Below are positions 42,521 to 56,222 of a stretch of 64,000 bases of DNA, piece by piece. The notes beneath the pieces are model-generated. The model saw nothing but the letters and a program-made list of their open reading frames with translations, was not told the DNA's origin and ran no database searches. Origin of the DNA: Casuarina equisetifolia (taxonomy: Eukaryota; Streptophyta; Magnoliopsida; Fagales; Casuarinaceae); contig CM052360.1 in the NCBI GenBank assembly GCA_028551475.1, positions 23,010,682-23,074,681 of the forward strand, in the 5' to 3' direction. A program made the position numbers and the translations under genes. Position 1 is the stretch's first letter; each line of letters begins with the position of its first letter.

Positions 42521-44964
42521 GTACATTTCTTTAAAGACAATGTAAAAAAGTATGAGAATTGTCTAATCTTAACTATAGTTTTAATTAAGTCTTAATCAAT
42601 AGTTTTGACTTGTGGGATTATGAATTTCTAAGGTTAGGTAATTTGGGTGCAGATGATGCCTTTTGGATAAGGTCAACAAGTGTGAAAGTAATTTTTTACA
42701 TTATGATGTAATTTACCAAATGTCATGTATAATTTGGAAGGAAAAATTAATTCCCAATGAGTAAGCATAGAGAGTAAGGATGTGACAAAAATAATATCAT
42801 GAATTGCAATACTCCACTAAAACTTGCAATATGCATGTCATACTTGAAAGTGTAGAATCCATATCATAATAATACTCACTTATGAGGGAAAAAAAAAAAC
42901 TTAAACACAATAGATATCATATGAAGTCATATGACTTTAAATAAGAACAAAATATAACAATCAATGCTTTAGTAATACAAAATATTGTATTGTATAGTAA
43001 TTTCTTAAAGAAACATTCACTCAAATAAAGAGCTATTTATACAGTCAATGTTAGTAGATTAATATTAACAATATGGTGAAAAGTCAAAACTTTGAATAGG
43101 AATAAAGTATATTGATATAGCAGTTAATTGACGCAAAAAGCCATATTGTATAATGATATTTTATTAATTTTTTGATCAAGTGACAAAATGTTCATAAGTC
43201 TAACAACTTTGTATTGACAATTTGTTTAATGCAACATTACCTTTGGATAGCATTTCAGTTCCAAGGATGTCATTTTATTGATTGTTTTAAAGTTATTTAA
43301 AGCTTGCTTCTCTTAGGTAGATGTGAAGATTTTACATCCAAAGAGTTAGAATTCATTGAATGTAACTCCCATTAGGAAATGTTTTATGGACCATTTTTAG
43401 CGTTTAAAAAACATTGAAAATCAATGCACGAATTGCCACAATTTTGCACCTTTTCTTCTACTACTACATTGCCCTTTAGAAAGCTTAGGTTATGGAAAAT
43501 TTTGGTACGCTAGTTATAAGTAGTTTTTCTCTTATTTTATCTTGCATTTTTGTTCGGATGTAAATGTGAAAAGGTTTATCAAAAAATAAAAAAAATATTA
43601 AATTTATATCTTGTTAAAAAGGATGAATATGTTATTTCTTTCAGTGATACTGCCGATTTGTTCTTTGAAACTATGAAAATTAAGTTTCACTCCATAGGTG
43701 CTATAATATTATATGAAGAAAATTCTTACTTAAGTCATAGTAAGACGATCAATCTACACTTATAGGCTAAATTCCTTATGTACATACAATTTCTGTAAGG
43801 ACGATACAAAAAAATATGAGAATTTTCTGATCTTTGATATAGTTTTAATTAAGTTTTTAACTAATAATTCCAACTTTTGGGATTACGAAGTTCTAAGGTT
43901 TGACAATTTGGGTTTATATGATGTCTTTTGGATGAGGTCAACAAGTATGTGAAAGTATTTTTTACATTAGGATGCAGTTTAGCAAATGTCAAGTGTGATT
44001 TGGAAAGGAAAATTAATTCCTAATCAATAAGCACTATAAGCAATTATTTAAACAGCATCTAAAGTTGCTGTTTATATGTAGATATGAAGAGTTTTGTCTA
44101 ATGAATCACAATACATTAGATGTACCTCTAATTTGAATGAATGAACGGACCTTTATCTTAGTAGTTGTTTGGATTATTATGCATTGAATACTATCATCTG
44201 AGTGACTAAAGTGAAAAGAAGCTGCGAGTTAAAACCCGCCATTATGAAGACAAAGCAGAGAAGGATAGTGGGTATGACAATTATTGTTTGATTTTCTCTT
44301 TCTTTACCGCTGCACTATTTTCTGATATATTAAAGGGTTTATCTACAAGTTTATTTTATTCCATTGATTCGACTGTTTGACACTAACTGGATTGCAGCAT
44401 CAAAAATCCTAGAATCAACAGCATACAATATTCTTAAATAGGCAATTACATTGAAACAAAAACTTTTTATTAGAGAACAAAAATCTGAATCCATAATACA
44501 TTTTAAAATCAATCACGTCCTACATAAGGAATGTGGACTTATTAGTCAGAATAGATAATTAAAATATGGATACATCCAAGAAACAAAATACTAGGAGTGA
44601 TTATATAAATTAAGAGAAAAAATATAAAAAGAAACCACGTGCTCATTTGCTTTTTTCACATACTTGCATTTTCAAACTCAGGGAAATTTTACCTTTTTTA
44701 CTTTTAAAAAATAAATAATCAAAGAAAGCAAGATGGGCATTTGAAAAAAAAAAAAAAGGCCCAAATGTTACTTTCCGCAACCGAAAAACCCTAGCCGTCT
44801 TTGCATCAATCAGCCAAGAAAGCAAAATTGAACCCCCTCTTCCTTCAAAACGTAATGGGGTATCAAGAGAGGTTGGGATTGAATTCCTTCATATTATTGC
44901 CGACATTTCCTTTGGACATCATTTCCACGGTCCCCTGTGTTTTCCTCTGTTCTGCATCACCTGT
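42521..44964. other. Intergenic and CXE upstream region, unit C
   Basis: Aligned with 3557-7336 of unit A. The solo LTR is absent ('ccataggtgctataat' near 43692 is the empty site), and about 80 bp of CT-rich CXE leader are missing near 44798. No gene. Confidence 0.6.
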
Positions 44965-45285
44965 ATGAAGCGTCTCTTCCTTGCTCTTCAAAAATTAGCA
45001 ATTACGAAAGGAATCTGCTTAGGTAGCTGTAAGTTGTTCACGTTTTCTCCACCTACCATGCCATCTCTTTGTGGCCCACTCTCTATCTACCTCAACCAGG
45101 CCTCATCCCCGAGGTATTGTCGAGTGAAAACCCCTCTGTACGCTACTTCACTGGAATCTAACCATTACTCGTCCGGGATGGAATCTTTGAACAGCGAAGT
45201 GGCTCATGAATTCCGCTTCTTCCGTGTGTTCAAAGATGGGCGCATCGAAAAACTCCAACCCACCCCCATAATCCCTCCGCGCTAA
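44965..45285 (+). pseudogene. CXE 5' fragment, unit C
   Basis: Copy of 7337-7657 with few substitutions. From ATG 45178 it encodes 35 residues and ends IPPR-stop at the same breakpoint. No hydrolase core. Confidence 0.85.
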
Positions 45286-46582
45286 CTATTTAAAGCAAAA
45301 CCATGATAAGCTCCTGAATGCAGGATGTCAAATCATTATATAAAAGGTCTAGTATACAAATGCTAAAGCAATGAATACTAACTGCGAAAAAAAGTGTTAT
45401 AATATCCACTATGCGGTATTCAGTTTAAGGGCCATATGATCAATTTCAAGACAAGAAAAAATTTCAGCAACATAATTTTAAAGCACAAATATTATTGTTT
45501 AGGGTTTAGTACAACATAGTACAATACCAAATAAAATGGTACAACATCCTTATACAATATTGTTGTTCAACCCTTCTAAAGGTTACTAAAGCAGGAGAGA
45601 ATTTAAATGCACAACAAGCTATTGTAAATCCCGCATCGTCCACGTAGCTCCCAAATCGATTTGACACCCTAATAAGCCCTAGTGAAACACATTAGTCAAT
45701 TAAGTGAATTAAGTAGAAAGAACGAGGCGAATAAACTAAACAAAGTTTATTAATGTCACAAAAAAGTTTTGAACTTCCAAATGGTGATTAAGTAAACTCA
45801 AATATGTTTATGTTAATTAAGATTTTGTTGGCCTTAGGCATAGATGATTATTGAATAGCCATAAACATAAAGTAAGAATGAATATTAAACCATCCTTGGG
45901 ATAATTTATGCAGATTTGGTTGCATAGTTTTAGTCGGTTTTTTACAATCACTCTTTTTTATCCAGAATATTTTTATTTTATTTATTTAGTAATTACTATT
46001 ATCTTTACAAAAAGGATACATTACATAGATGTTAGACATTTGCGGAAGATGTTACCATAAAAGTATCTTGACAAAATACAAAAATAGCAATGGCAGAAGA
46101 AGCTATACTAATGGAAAGTAAGCAAGGTTCACTACAATGAAATCGATAACTTCACTTGTCGGTGTAGGCATTTGTTTGGTAACTATGCATAATCATCATA
46201 GAAACCTATGTCAATATAACATGCTTTTTGTTATCATTTTAAAGATATAAGAAAAGAAAAATAATAACAACAACAATTATATTGAAAGAATAAAATCATG
46301 ATAGCAGCACTTCAGTTATTAACATCACCATAGGTATGAATGTGCAGAAGCTTTTAGAGTACCACGTAAACTACACATTAATATTGCTGGAGTAATAAGC
46401 AAATTTCAACATTTTATGAAGAATAGAAATATATAAAATTAAGAACTCTTTTATTGCTTCTCTAGAGATGTACCATGTGCTCATTCTTCTAAAAAGTTGA
46501 CAAACAGAGAAAATCTGAACATAGTTTTACCAGATCTGGAAACGGAGATTATGGAGCTTCTGTCGTAAAAAGATCTCCGTGG
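45286..46582. other. Spacer between CXE fragment and CRP2-C
   Basis: Nearly identical to 7658-8954. No gene; contains the recurrent 'gttcaacc' block near 45564. Confidence 0.6.
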
Positions 46583-46984
46583 TTATTGATTCTCCCAATA
46601 ACAGTTATGCCAACAGTACACAAGACCACCTCTTTTTTGGATCTTTTGAAGGCAGTGTGATAGACAATGTTGAGCCTTAGTCCTCTCTATGTTCTTGTGG
46701 TGTCTGAAACAATTTAAAAAGCGGGACTCAACACAAACTAGAAATTTATAGGAGCGTAAACCATGTTGACTTTCCCATCTCCAACAATAATATTCTTCCA
46801 ACTTCTTAACGCAAGAAAAAAAGGTAGGATGAACTTCGTCAAGTTCAGAGAATTGAGTATTTCGGTTGGGCAGGGAAGTGGTGACAAAGGTAACGGAAAT
46901 GTCATTACCTTTCACTTCAACAAAAATTACAATAAGTAATGTGATCATCACTATCAGAAATCTCTTACTATAAAGTTTGGCCAT
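46583..46984 (-). CDS. CRP2-C: secreted 8-cysteine peptide
   Basis: 133 aa, identical in layout to CRP2-A, with one extra Tyr (EEYYCW against EEYCW) from a 3-bp insertion. This makes the first pair Cx8C instead of Cx7C. Signal peptide and all eight cysteines are retained. TATA box at about 47051-47058. Likely functional if CRP2-A is; role unknown. Confidence 0.8.
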   Translation of the reverse strand: MAKLYSKRFLIVMITLLIVIFVEVKGNDISVTFVTTSLPNRNTQFSELDEVHPTFFSCVKKLEEYYCWRWESQHGLRSYKFLVCVESRFLNCFRHHKNIERTKAQHCLSHCLQKIQKRGGLVYCWHNCYWENQ

Positions 46985-47050
46985 TGATATTCTCTTCCTG
47001 CAGAAACTTTGCTATTTTGAAGTTTGAAGTATACTTGTAGGCTTAAATTC

Positions 47051-47058
47051 TTATATAG
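47051..47058 (-). promoter_or_regulatory. TATA box of CRP2-C
   Basis: The minus strand reads CTATATAAG about 70 bp upstream of the ATG. Confidence 0.58.
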
Positions 47059-48805
47059 GTACATGTGCTTTAAAGATGATATTAAAAAAAATGGGAATTG
47101 TCTAATCTTTGATATAGTTCTCATTAAGTTTTAATCAATAATTTTGACTAATGGGATTATGAAATTCTAAAGTCAGGCAATTTCGGTTTAAATGGTGCCT
47201 TTTAGATGATATCAACAAGTATGTGAAAGTATTTTTTTTTTCATTATGATGCGGTTTAGCAAACATTAAGTATAACTTGGAAAAAAAAAATTCCAAATCA
47301 ATAAGCATAGAAAGTGAGGACATGACAAAGGTAATATTATGAATTATTATAGTCCACTTAAACTTCAATATGTATGTCATACCTGAATGCGCAGAATTCA
47401 CATCATGCTAATACTCATTTATGAAAGAAAAAACTCAAATACAATCCATATAAAATATAATAATTAATGCTTTAGCAATACAACATATTGTATTGTATAG
47501 TACTTTCTTTTTAGAACTATTCATTTACATAAAGAGCTATTTATAGAATCAATTTTAATAGATTAATATTAACAATATGGCATTAAGTCAAAACTTTGAA
47601 TAGGAATAAAGTATATTGATATAACAGTTAATTAAGGCAAAAGACCATGATATGTCAATGATATTTTATTTAAACAAAACTAGTTTTTGATCGAGTGATC
47701 AAACTATTCATAAGTCTAGTAACTTTGTGTTGATAATTTGTTTAATGCAACATTAACTTCGGTTAGCATTTAAGTTCCAAGGATGTCATTTTATTGACTA
47801 TGTCAAAGTCATTTAAAACTTGTTTTTATTTAATAAATGTGAAGGGTTTACATCTAAAGACTTAGAATTCATTGAATGTAATTCTTATTAAGTTGCATAA
47901 CTTGTTAGCTTAGTGGTGAGCTAGAAGAGATTTCAATCATATGGTAAATGTTTTATGGACCATTTTTAGAATTAGGAAAAGACAAACAATCACATACATA
48001 AATTGCAATAATTTCTTCCATGGATGATCCAAATTATGATGAGCCCAAACATACAAAGTAATTTTTTTATATAATTAAAGGAAAGGATAATGTGGTATTA
48101 AACTATCCTTCCAAGGATGGTTTAGTAGACCTTTCACCTTCTGTCTTTTTCCATTTTTTTCTTTCTGTCACTTTCTTCTAAAACTTAAATCTTCATACTT
48201 TTTATAAAGTTAGTTTGAAGATTTTATTTCAAAATTAGAACGTACTTGTATTTTTGCTACATAAATTGTTATATTATAACTTGGAAAATGAAGAAACTAA
48301 TTATGGACTTGTTATTAAATGAATAGAAGAAAAGCAAGATAATAAAAATAATTTTAATATACAAAGGATGAGCAAGTAAACATAAAAACTTATTTTACTT
48401 GTTGTGTTATTACACACATATGACTATTGAACACACATATCCATTAAGTAAGCATTGGTATTAAACTATTGTATTGAAGTCTATTCAAATTTGGCCATCC
48501 AATGTGTCTCCACAAAAAACCATTCTTTCTGCGTACCATTCTAGGCATGAAAAAAATTCATAAAATTGAAACATAATATCCAAAAAATTTATGTCTGTCA
48601 AATTAAAATACAAGTGAAGATTCATGCAAAATAAACAATTTACAATATTTTATGACAAATAAATAGAAATTATTCTTAAAAAAAAATTCTTTTAGGTTTT
48701 CTAAAAGACTACTAATTCTTTATTTCATGCATATGTCTGTTCTTACAAGAAAGAAAACTATATAAAGGGAAAAGTTAGACATTTTATCATAGCTGGATTT
48801 CGGGT
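47059..48805. other. Intergenic spacer, unit C
   Basis: Aligned with 9428-11170. No gene; the minus frame 47135-47401 is not conserved in unit A. Confidence 0.55.
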
Positions 48806-49179
48806 TTATGTATCTACCCGGTTCTTGCGAGCCTTGGAAAGTATTTCATAACGTTTCTTTACACAATGTGTAGCACGACCTTTGGTACATTTTCCTGGAA
48901 GGCAAAAGGGAAGACAGTTCAGAACAAGGGCAACTTGTATGGAATTACGTTTGGCGCATTTCACAAAGCCACGATAAATACACAACGAAAAAGGAAGATG
49001 GTAGAAAACACGTGGTCCTCTCTTGACCCAGCAAGCTTCTTCTTTTTCTTCAATGCAATGCAAGTGAAAAATGCCCCGGTAGTAACTTCGCTAGGGTCAT
49101 TACCTTTCACTTCAACAGAAATAAGGATAAGAAATACAATTATCGTCACTATTTATATCTTAGTGTGTTTTGTAGTCGT
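48806..49179 (-). pseudogene. CRP3-C: 7-cysteine peptide, dead copy
   Basis: Same two lesions as CRP3-A: ACG in place of ATG (plus strand CGT at 49177-49179) and one missing base before the first mature cysteine near 49063-49070. The cysteine region (48806-49063) stays open. Confidence 0.82.
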
Positions 49180-50641
49180 TGATATTCTCTTTCTTTAGAC
49201 ACTTTCTATCTTTTAAGTTTAATTTAGCATGGGTTTAAACCCTTGTATATACAGATTTTCTGTGAAGATGTTAAAAATCTGTAAATTGTTTTATTTTGAA
49301 TATAATACTGACTGAATAAATATTATTTCAAAATTCCTACTTAAAAGATAATGGGATTTTATAGTATTGATAGACACAACTTGGTTGTATTTAAATTTTG
49401 TTAATGTACTATTTTTAATAAGCACTGATAGTTTAGAACCTAATTAAACTAGTTGTTCAACCGTAAATTCTTAAATTCATTTTTTTCGCATGCATTGATT
49501 TTTTAGAAAATAATTTCTTACTATATTTTTTCTACCATTGATTTTCTTGCCCTTTAGAAGCTTTAGTATTTATGAAGTTAATTCATATAATGATTTAGCT
49601 TTAAACCCTTTTATTTTCTATGGAATTGGATGATTAAGCACATTTGCTTTAAAAGATCATTTATAATCTATGACGTCTTTTATAAATTTTATTCTGATTA
49701 AATAAGTGTTATTTAATTACTATGACCTGTGGAGATTATAAAGTTTCATACTTAGGTGACTTTGCTTTGAGTGGTATCGTTTGATGAAGTTAAAAAGATT
49801 TCAAAATATTTTTTAGTTAAAGTCTGATTTTTAGAGAACATTAATTATATGACTAGGAGATTTAATTTCAAATCAATGACTATAAGGGGTGCTGACATAA
49901 CAAGTAATATATCAAGACCTCTATTATAATGAGTAAAATTCAAATCATCTCATTACTCATTTGTGAACAAACTAAATATTTAAAATATTTTATATTTGTC
50001 CAAAACAAGTATTGAAAAATAGGGATTTGCAATTTAAGTGTCATTTGAAGATAATGAAATATATTAAACATATCACATGAAGCTAGATGTCTTTGGATAA
50101 GAATAAAATATCATAATTAATGCTTAAGCAAGGTAAAGTATTCTATTGTTTTGTATAGTATTGCCCTAGAGAAACTTTCCTTGAAATGAAGAGCTATCTA
50201 TTAGATAATCGCATTAATGGACTACATCAATCATACCACATTTAGCTAAATGACTTTCAATAGGAATAAAGTATATTAATTTAATGGTTAATCAACGCAA
50301 AATGGCATATTGTACAATATTATTCTAATTATATTTTACTTGAACAAAAGTAGTTCTTGCTTGAGTAATCAAAATGATAATAAGTCTAGTCAGTTTGGCT
50401 TGATGATGTTTTTAATATGACATTGCCTTAGGTTAGCATTTAGGTTCCAATAAAGTCATTTTTTTGATTATTTTGAAGTCATTAAACCTTGTTTTTCTTA
50501 AGTAGATGTGAAGGGTTTGTACCCAAAGAGTTAGAATTCACTGAATGCAAGTCTAGTTAGAAATGTTTGATAGACCATTCTTAGCATTTAAAAAAGATGG
50601 AAATTCACATGCCTTTAATGTTTTAGCTTTCTTTTCCATTT
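49180..50641. other. Intergenic spacer, unit C
   Basis: Aligned with 11545-13000. No gene. Confidence 0.55.
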
Positions 50642-50956
50642 TGGCTGAATGATCATACTGATTGTCATAGTTTTGTTCTTGCTGGGGACAGCGTCGGAGG
50701 AAACATTTCGCATAAGCTTTTTGGGTCAAGTCGGAAGCAGCTACCGAGTGTGAAGCTGGTTGGAATCGTTTTAGCGCACCCATGTTTTGGGTACGGACGG
50801 CGGAAAAATGTGGCTATTCAAGTGTCCGGGAAGGGTGGTTTGGACGGTCCTAGGCTGAAACTGGCTGCGGAGGATCTCCATCCCGTGTTGAGAGGTTTAT
50901 TAACTCCGCGTTTCTTCGAGCCGTTTCCAATCGTTGGTGGGCGGCATTTGGGCTGA
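50642..50956 (+). pseudogene. CXE middle fragment 1, unit C
   Basis: Copy of 13001-13319. It keeps GDSVGGNISH but has lost a few bases after it ('cgcataagctttttggg' against 'cgcataatctagctttttggg'), adding a second frame change. The second half (50750-50956) is open and still reads KLVGIVLAHP...GGLDGPRLKLAAEDL. Confidence 0.82.
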
Positions 50957-51294
50957 TCATAAGCGGTCAACAAAATGGTTAAATAAGATTTTTGCTTCCA
51001 AGATACGTTAAGACTTCCTAAAGCCATCCGCCTGTTACTTCACTAGTTTAAACAGCCCATACAATGAAGATAAATCGGGATGAAACAGCACTCCCAATAT
51101 ATGCAAAAAAAAAGAAAAAAAATACGCCTTTGTATTTCTCATGATTCCTTCTCTGTAAAGTTCCATATTGAAACAAAAACTACCAAAAATCACTACAAGC
51201 TCTGGAATATAAGATACCAAATCATTAGATAAAAGATCTACTATGCAAAAGTCCAACTAATGAATACTAATTGTTAAAAAAGTGTTGTAAGATC

Positions 51295-51403
51295 TGTTGA
51301 GAGTCCCACATCGGCACCAAGTGTGGGAAACGACCTGTATATATGAAGGGGGCTCCACCCACTATTGCCTACGGGTATTAGTGTGGATTGGGCCTTTTCA
51401 ACG
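51295..51403. mobile_element. TRIM-like solo LTR (109 bp), unit C only
   Basis: Starts TGTTGAGAGTCCCACATCGG and ends GGGCCTTTTCAACG, flanked by AGATC at 51290-51294 and 51404-51408. Terminal TGTTGA/TCAAC(A) inverted ends (last base mutated) and the 'GAGTCCCACATCGG ... GGGCCTTTTCAAC' pattern fit plant TRIM-type LTRs. The same spacer in unit A (13647) and beside CRP6 (23345, 62135) lacks it. It contains a TATA-like 'tgtatatatgaag'. Confidence 0.85.
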
Positions 51404-51408
51404 AGATC

Positions 51409-52575
51409 TACCATGCGATATTCATTTTAAGGACCATATCATCAATTTCAAGACAAGAAAAAAAATTCAGCAACATAAATTAAAAGCTCAGATAGGGTTT
51501 CGTACAACATAGTACAATACCAAATAAAATAGTAGAACATCCACACACAACATTATTGTTCAACCTTACTAAAGGTTTACCAAAAGCAAGAGAGAATTGA
51601 AAAAGCTAACAAGTCACTGTAAGTCCCGCAACATCTGAGTAGCTTCCAAATGAATATGAAATCCTAATTGGCCACAATAGGTAAACACATGAATAAAGTG
51701 CAAAGACCTACACAAATAAACTAAATAAAGGTTACCAATGCCATAAAAATATTTCAAACCTCCGAACGATGATTAGGTGAACTCAAACATGTTTATGTTA
51801 ATTATGATTTTGGTGGTCTTAGGCATACATGACTATTGAATAGCCATAAAATTAAATAAACATGAATATCAAACCATCCTAAGATATTTATAGAGATTTG
51901 GTTGCATAATTTTAATCATTTTTTACAATCATTCTTTTTCATTTATTAATTACTATTATCTTTATGAAAAAGATCAATTAAATAGATGTTACACATTGGT
52001 TGAAGATAGTTATCTTGACAAAATAAAGAAATTGCAATGACAGAAGAAGCTATTCTAATGGAAAATAAAGCAAAAATTCACTGCAATGAAATCAATAACC
52101 TTACTTTTGCGTCTAGCCATTTGTTTGCTAAGTATGTATAATCATCATAGATACTTATATCAATACAACACCTTTTTGTTATCTTTTTAGAGATAAATGA
52201 AAATGAAAAATATTAACAAATAATTACAATGAAAGAATAAATTCATGTTTAGCACCACTTTAGGTATTAGCATAACTTTAGGTGTTAATTTGCAGAAGTT
52301 TTGAGAGTAACAATGTAAACTAAACTTTAATATTTCTTGAGTAATAAACAAACTTCAACATTTATGAAGAACAGAAATAAATAGAATTTAAGAACTCTTT
52401 TATTGCTACCCTAGAGGTGTCGGGTGTTGAATGTTTCACTTCCGCTTCTCATATATACATTTAAAACACGAAAGCATTTATTCCGCAGGAAAATATATAT
52501 TATATGCTCGTTCATCTAAGAAGTTCACTGACAGAAAAAACCGGAACCCATTTTTACCAAATTTGAAGCCGGAGA
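51409..52575. other. Spacer 3' of CRP4-C
   Basis: Aligned with 13655-14844. No gene; contains the recurrent 'gttcaacc' block near 51558. Confidence 0.58.
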
Positions 52576-53007
52576 TTATGGATCTTGTGTCGGAAAAAGA
52601 TTTCCATGGTTACTAATATCCTTCCAATAACAGCGAGCCCAACAATCCTTAAAATCACCTATTTTTTTTTAGCTTTGGAAGGCAACGAATTAGACAAAAC
52701 CGAGCCTCAGTCCTCTCTATGTGCACATGTTGCTGAGACACTCCATAAAGCGGAACTCAATACAAAGTGAAAGTTCAACGGAGTATAAAACATGACGCCC
52801 GTACTCTTTCCAACAATGTTCTTCCGATTCCTCAATGCAAGTTGAAAAGGTAACATGAACTTCGGCAAGTTTAGAGAAATGAGAATTTAGGCTGGGCAAT
52901 GATGGAGTGACAGAGGTAAGGGAAACATCAATGGCTTTCACTTCAACCAAAATGATAAGTAATGTGATAATCACCCTCAGAAATCTCGTACTATATAATT
53001 TTGCCAT
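52576..53007 (-). pseudogene. CRP4-C: 8-cysteine peptide, frameshifted
   Basis: Copy of CRP4-A. One base is missing near 52731 ('catgttgctgag' against 'catgttgtctgag'), ending the frame soon after the second Cx7C. The coding-strand poly(A) run near 52662-52670 is also longer than in CRP4-A. The upstream deletion that removes the TATA region is shared with CRP4-A. The open part (52717-53007) keeps the signal peptide and first four cysteines. Confidence 0.85.
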
Positions 53008-55847
53008 TGATAGATACATACGATCTCAAGATGATATGAAAAAAATGGGAATTGCCTGAGCTTCGATATAGTTTTAATTAAGTTTTAATAAATAGTTTTG
53101 ACTTATGGGATTATGAAGTTCTAAAGGTGAATTGGGTTTAGATGATGCCTTTTGGATTATGTGAAAGTACTTTTTGAATTATGATATTGTTTAGCAGATA
53201 TCAAGTATCATTTTGAAAGAAAAATCAATTCCCAATCAATAAGTGTAGAGAGTGATGATGGGACAAAGATAATATACTGAGTTACTATACTTAAATGAAA
53301 CTTGCAACATGCATGTGATACTTGAAATGTGCAGATTTCAGATCACGCCAATACCCATTTATTGAGAAAGACAAAAAAAAAAAAAATCAAATACTTGTCT
53401 TTAACAAAAAAAAAAAAATCATAGAGAAAGATAAATAGTCCCAAAACAAAACTAGTTGGAGATAAAATAAATTTAATAATAAGCTTATAGATAAGGATAA
53501 GAAAAACAAATTCTTTAGCCAATAAAGTGATTGCCCAGCCTAACAATTAAATCCAACAACTCCTCACATATGCTGATCTTAAATTGACAATTAAGATGAT
53601 TGAATTTACACCAATAGAAATCATACAATTTGATACACAATAGAAAGATATGATATACCCTTTTTAGTTAGCGAATGAAGTTTTATTTTATCCTCTTTAT
53701 TGGTACTGACTAGTGATATTGGAAAAATGGGTTCCTTTTGTCCTAGTCCATGCATTGAACGAGTCAGACATATACGCTAGTACAATTTCCTCCTCACTAA
53801 GAGCGTCCCCTAAGGGCAGGGGATTTTGTGACATTTCTGATAAGCTAACTTGTCTTTCTAATAACTTGCTTAATAGTTGGCATGTCGACCCACATATATC
53901 ATGAATTGGTTTAGATCGATTCTAATTGGATGCTTAGGAATTACTTCTATATTAATATTAATTAATTTATTAATAATCTAGGATAGGAATAAGAGGATAA
54001 TATTTAATAAACTTAAAAAATTGTGTATTTGCATGAAATCCTTATTATTTTTTTATTATAAATATACCACTAAAAGATCAATAATTTCATGAGCTTTATA
54101 ATTAGTTTCAAAGTACGTTGTTGGAAATAAAATTGTTGGTGTCTGTTATAGAGCGAAATTTTTTTAGTAACCCCGCTAGCAAACCTATGGGTATTGCCAA
54201 GTGTTAAAAAAGTTTCCTACATTTAATATTTCTTTTATATTAGTATAAACGCTACATAATATAATTTGATTGTAATAAAATAAATGGTAACTTTAAATAG
54301 AATGACCATTATGATCATAAGTCAAGTGAGTTCCTACAATTGTATTTTATTTGAAACAATATTGCCCTTTGATAATTTTTAAATAACCATCAACTAGTCT
54401 ATCTCTCGTGCTAATATGCATCAATAAGATGTTAGAGCAAAATCTAACATCTCTTCTCCTTGGACTATTAGAAAAGTTGGTGTCCGATAGGTTCCTTATT
54501 CATGAAGTATCTTAGATTGTCTTATATAATAAATCTTCTTCATTGTACATTCTAAAGCTTTTTCTTCCTACTATACCTTAAATTCCTTTATGAAAATTTA
54601 AGCTATTTATATCTTAATTTTTTAGAATAATTAAATTACACCCTTCTAGGGAGTTTCCAACGTTTTGGGCTTCACAACTAGAACCTTTTAGTCTAACACT
54701 ACACTAATTTTGGTTAAATATTATTATAATGTAGTGGGAACCATATGAGGATATAGATATCTAGTAATAATATATACTACAATATACTCTATTCTGTGAG
54801 AGCTAGGAACTCAAATGTTTTTAAGGCAACATTCAATCCTTCTTCCAATAAACACATTGGCATGTGCAAAGGATAGTACTAACATTTGACAAGCCTTTAG
54901 AACTTGCCAAAACTACACTTTACACTCAATGTTAAATTTCATACACACTCAAAATAACAAAAAAAGAAAAAGAAAACAAAAGGATAAAACACTCTTGCAT
55001 AAATTTCAAATACCAAAGGTACATTATTTTCAATCCTCGAAGGGTTACATAAAAGCTTAAATATCCAATTGCATCAAGTCCAATGATATAGGATTTCTAA
55101 AATAACTAGCACGAGATCCTTTTGTATCTTATTCTAAAACTCTAAAATACATTATTTGAGACAAAGGACAATTGAGAAAAGATAACAAGCAAGTTTAAAT
55201 CTTGCCTCAACCTCAAGTAGCTTCCAATTGAAATCTGCAACATTAATGGGTCAAATATGTAAAGTACAATAAGTTAATTGGTTAATTAAAAAGACTATGG
55301 AAAATCGTACTTGTTATTAAATGAATAGAAGAAAAGCAAGATAATAAAAATAACTTCAATATACAAAAGATGAGCAAGTAAACATAAAAACATATTTTAA
55401 TTGTGGTGTTATTAAACATGTATGACTATTGAACACACATATCCGTTAAGTAAGCATTGGTATCAAACTATTGAATTGAAGTCTATTCAAATTTGGCCAT
55501 CCAATGTGTCTCCACAAAAACTATTCTTTTTGTGTACCATTCTAGGCATGAAAAACATTCATAAAATTGAAACATAATATCCAAAAAATTTATGAGTATC
55601 AAATTAAAGTACAAGTGAACATTCATGCAAAAGGAACAATTTATAATATTTTATGACAAATAAATAGGAATTATTCTTAAAATATTTTTTTATTGATACT
55701 CTAAATAATTTGAGTGTTAAAAAAAAATTCTTTTAGGTTTTCTAAAAGACTAATAATTCTTTATATCATGCATATGTCTGTTCTTACAAGAAAGAAACCT
55801 ATATAACGGGAAAGTTAGGAAAATTTTACCATAGCTGGATTTCGGGT
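53008..55847. other. Long intergenic spacer, unit C
   Basis: Aligned with 15277-18074, differing by small indels such as an extra 24 bp near 54305 ('accattatgatcataag'). No gene. Confidence 0.5.
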
Positions 55848-56222
55848 TTATGTATCTACACGGTTCTTGCGAGCCTTGGAAAGTATTTCATAACGTTTCT
55901 TTACACAATGTGTAGCATGACCTTTGGTAAATTTTCCTTGAAGGCAAAAGGGAAGGGAGTCCAGAACAGGGGCAACTTGTATGGAATTACGTTTGGCACA
56001 TTTCACAAAGCCACGATAAATACACAACGAAAAAGGAAGATAGTAGAAAGCACGTGGCCCTCTCTTTTCCCAGCAAGCTTATTCTTTTTCTTCAATGCAA
56101 TGAAGTGAAAAAAACGCCTTGGTAGTAACTTCGCTAGGGTCATCACCTTTCACTTCAACCGAAATAAGGATAAGAAATACAATTATCGTCACTATATATA
56201 TCTTAGTGTGTTTTGTAGTCAT
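55848..56222 (-). pseudogene. CRP5-C: 7-cysteine peptide with nonsense codon
   Basis: Same length as CRP5-A with an intact ATG (56220-56222), but codon GAA is TAA at 56079-56081 (plus strand TTA), just before the second cysteine. Translation would stop at about residue 47, after the signal peptide and one cysteine. Confidence 0.85.
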
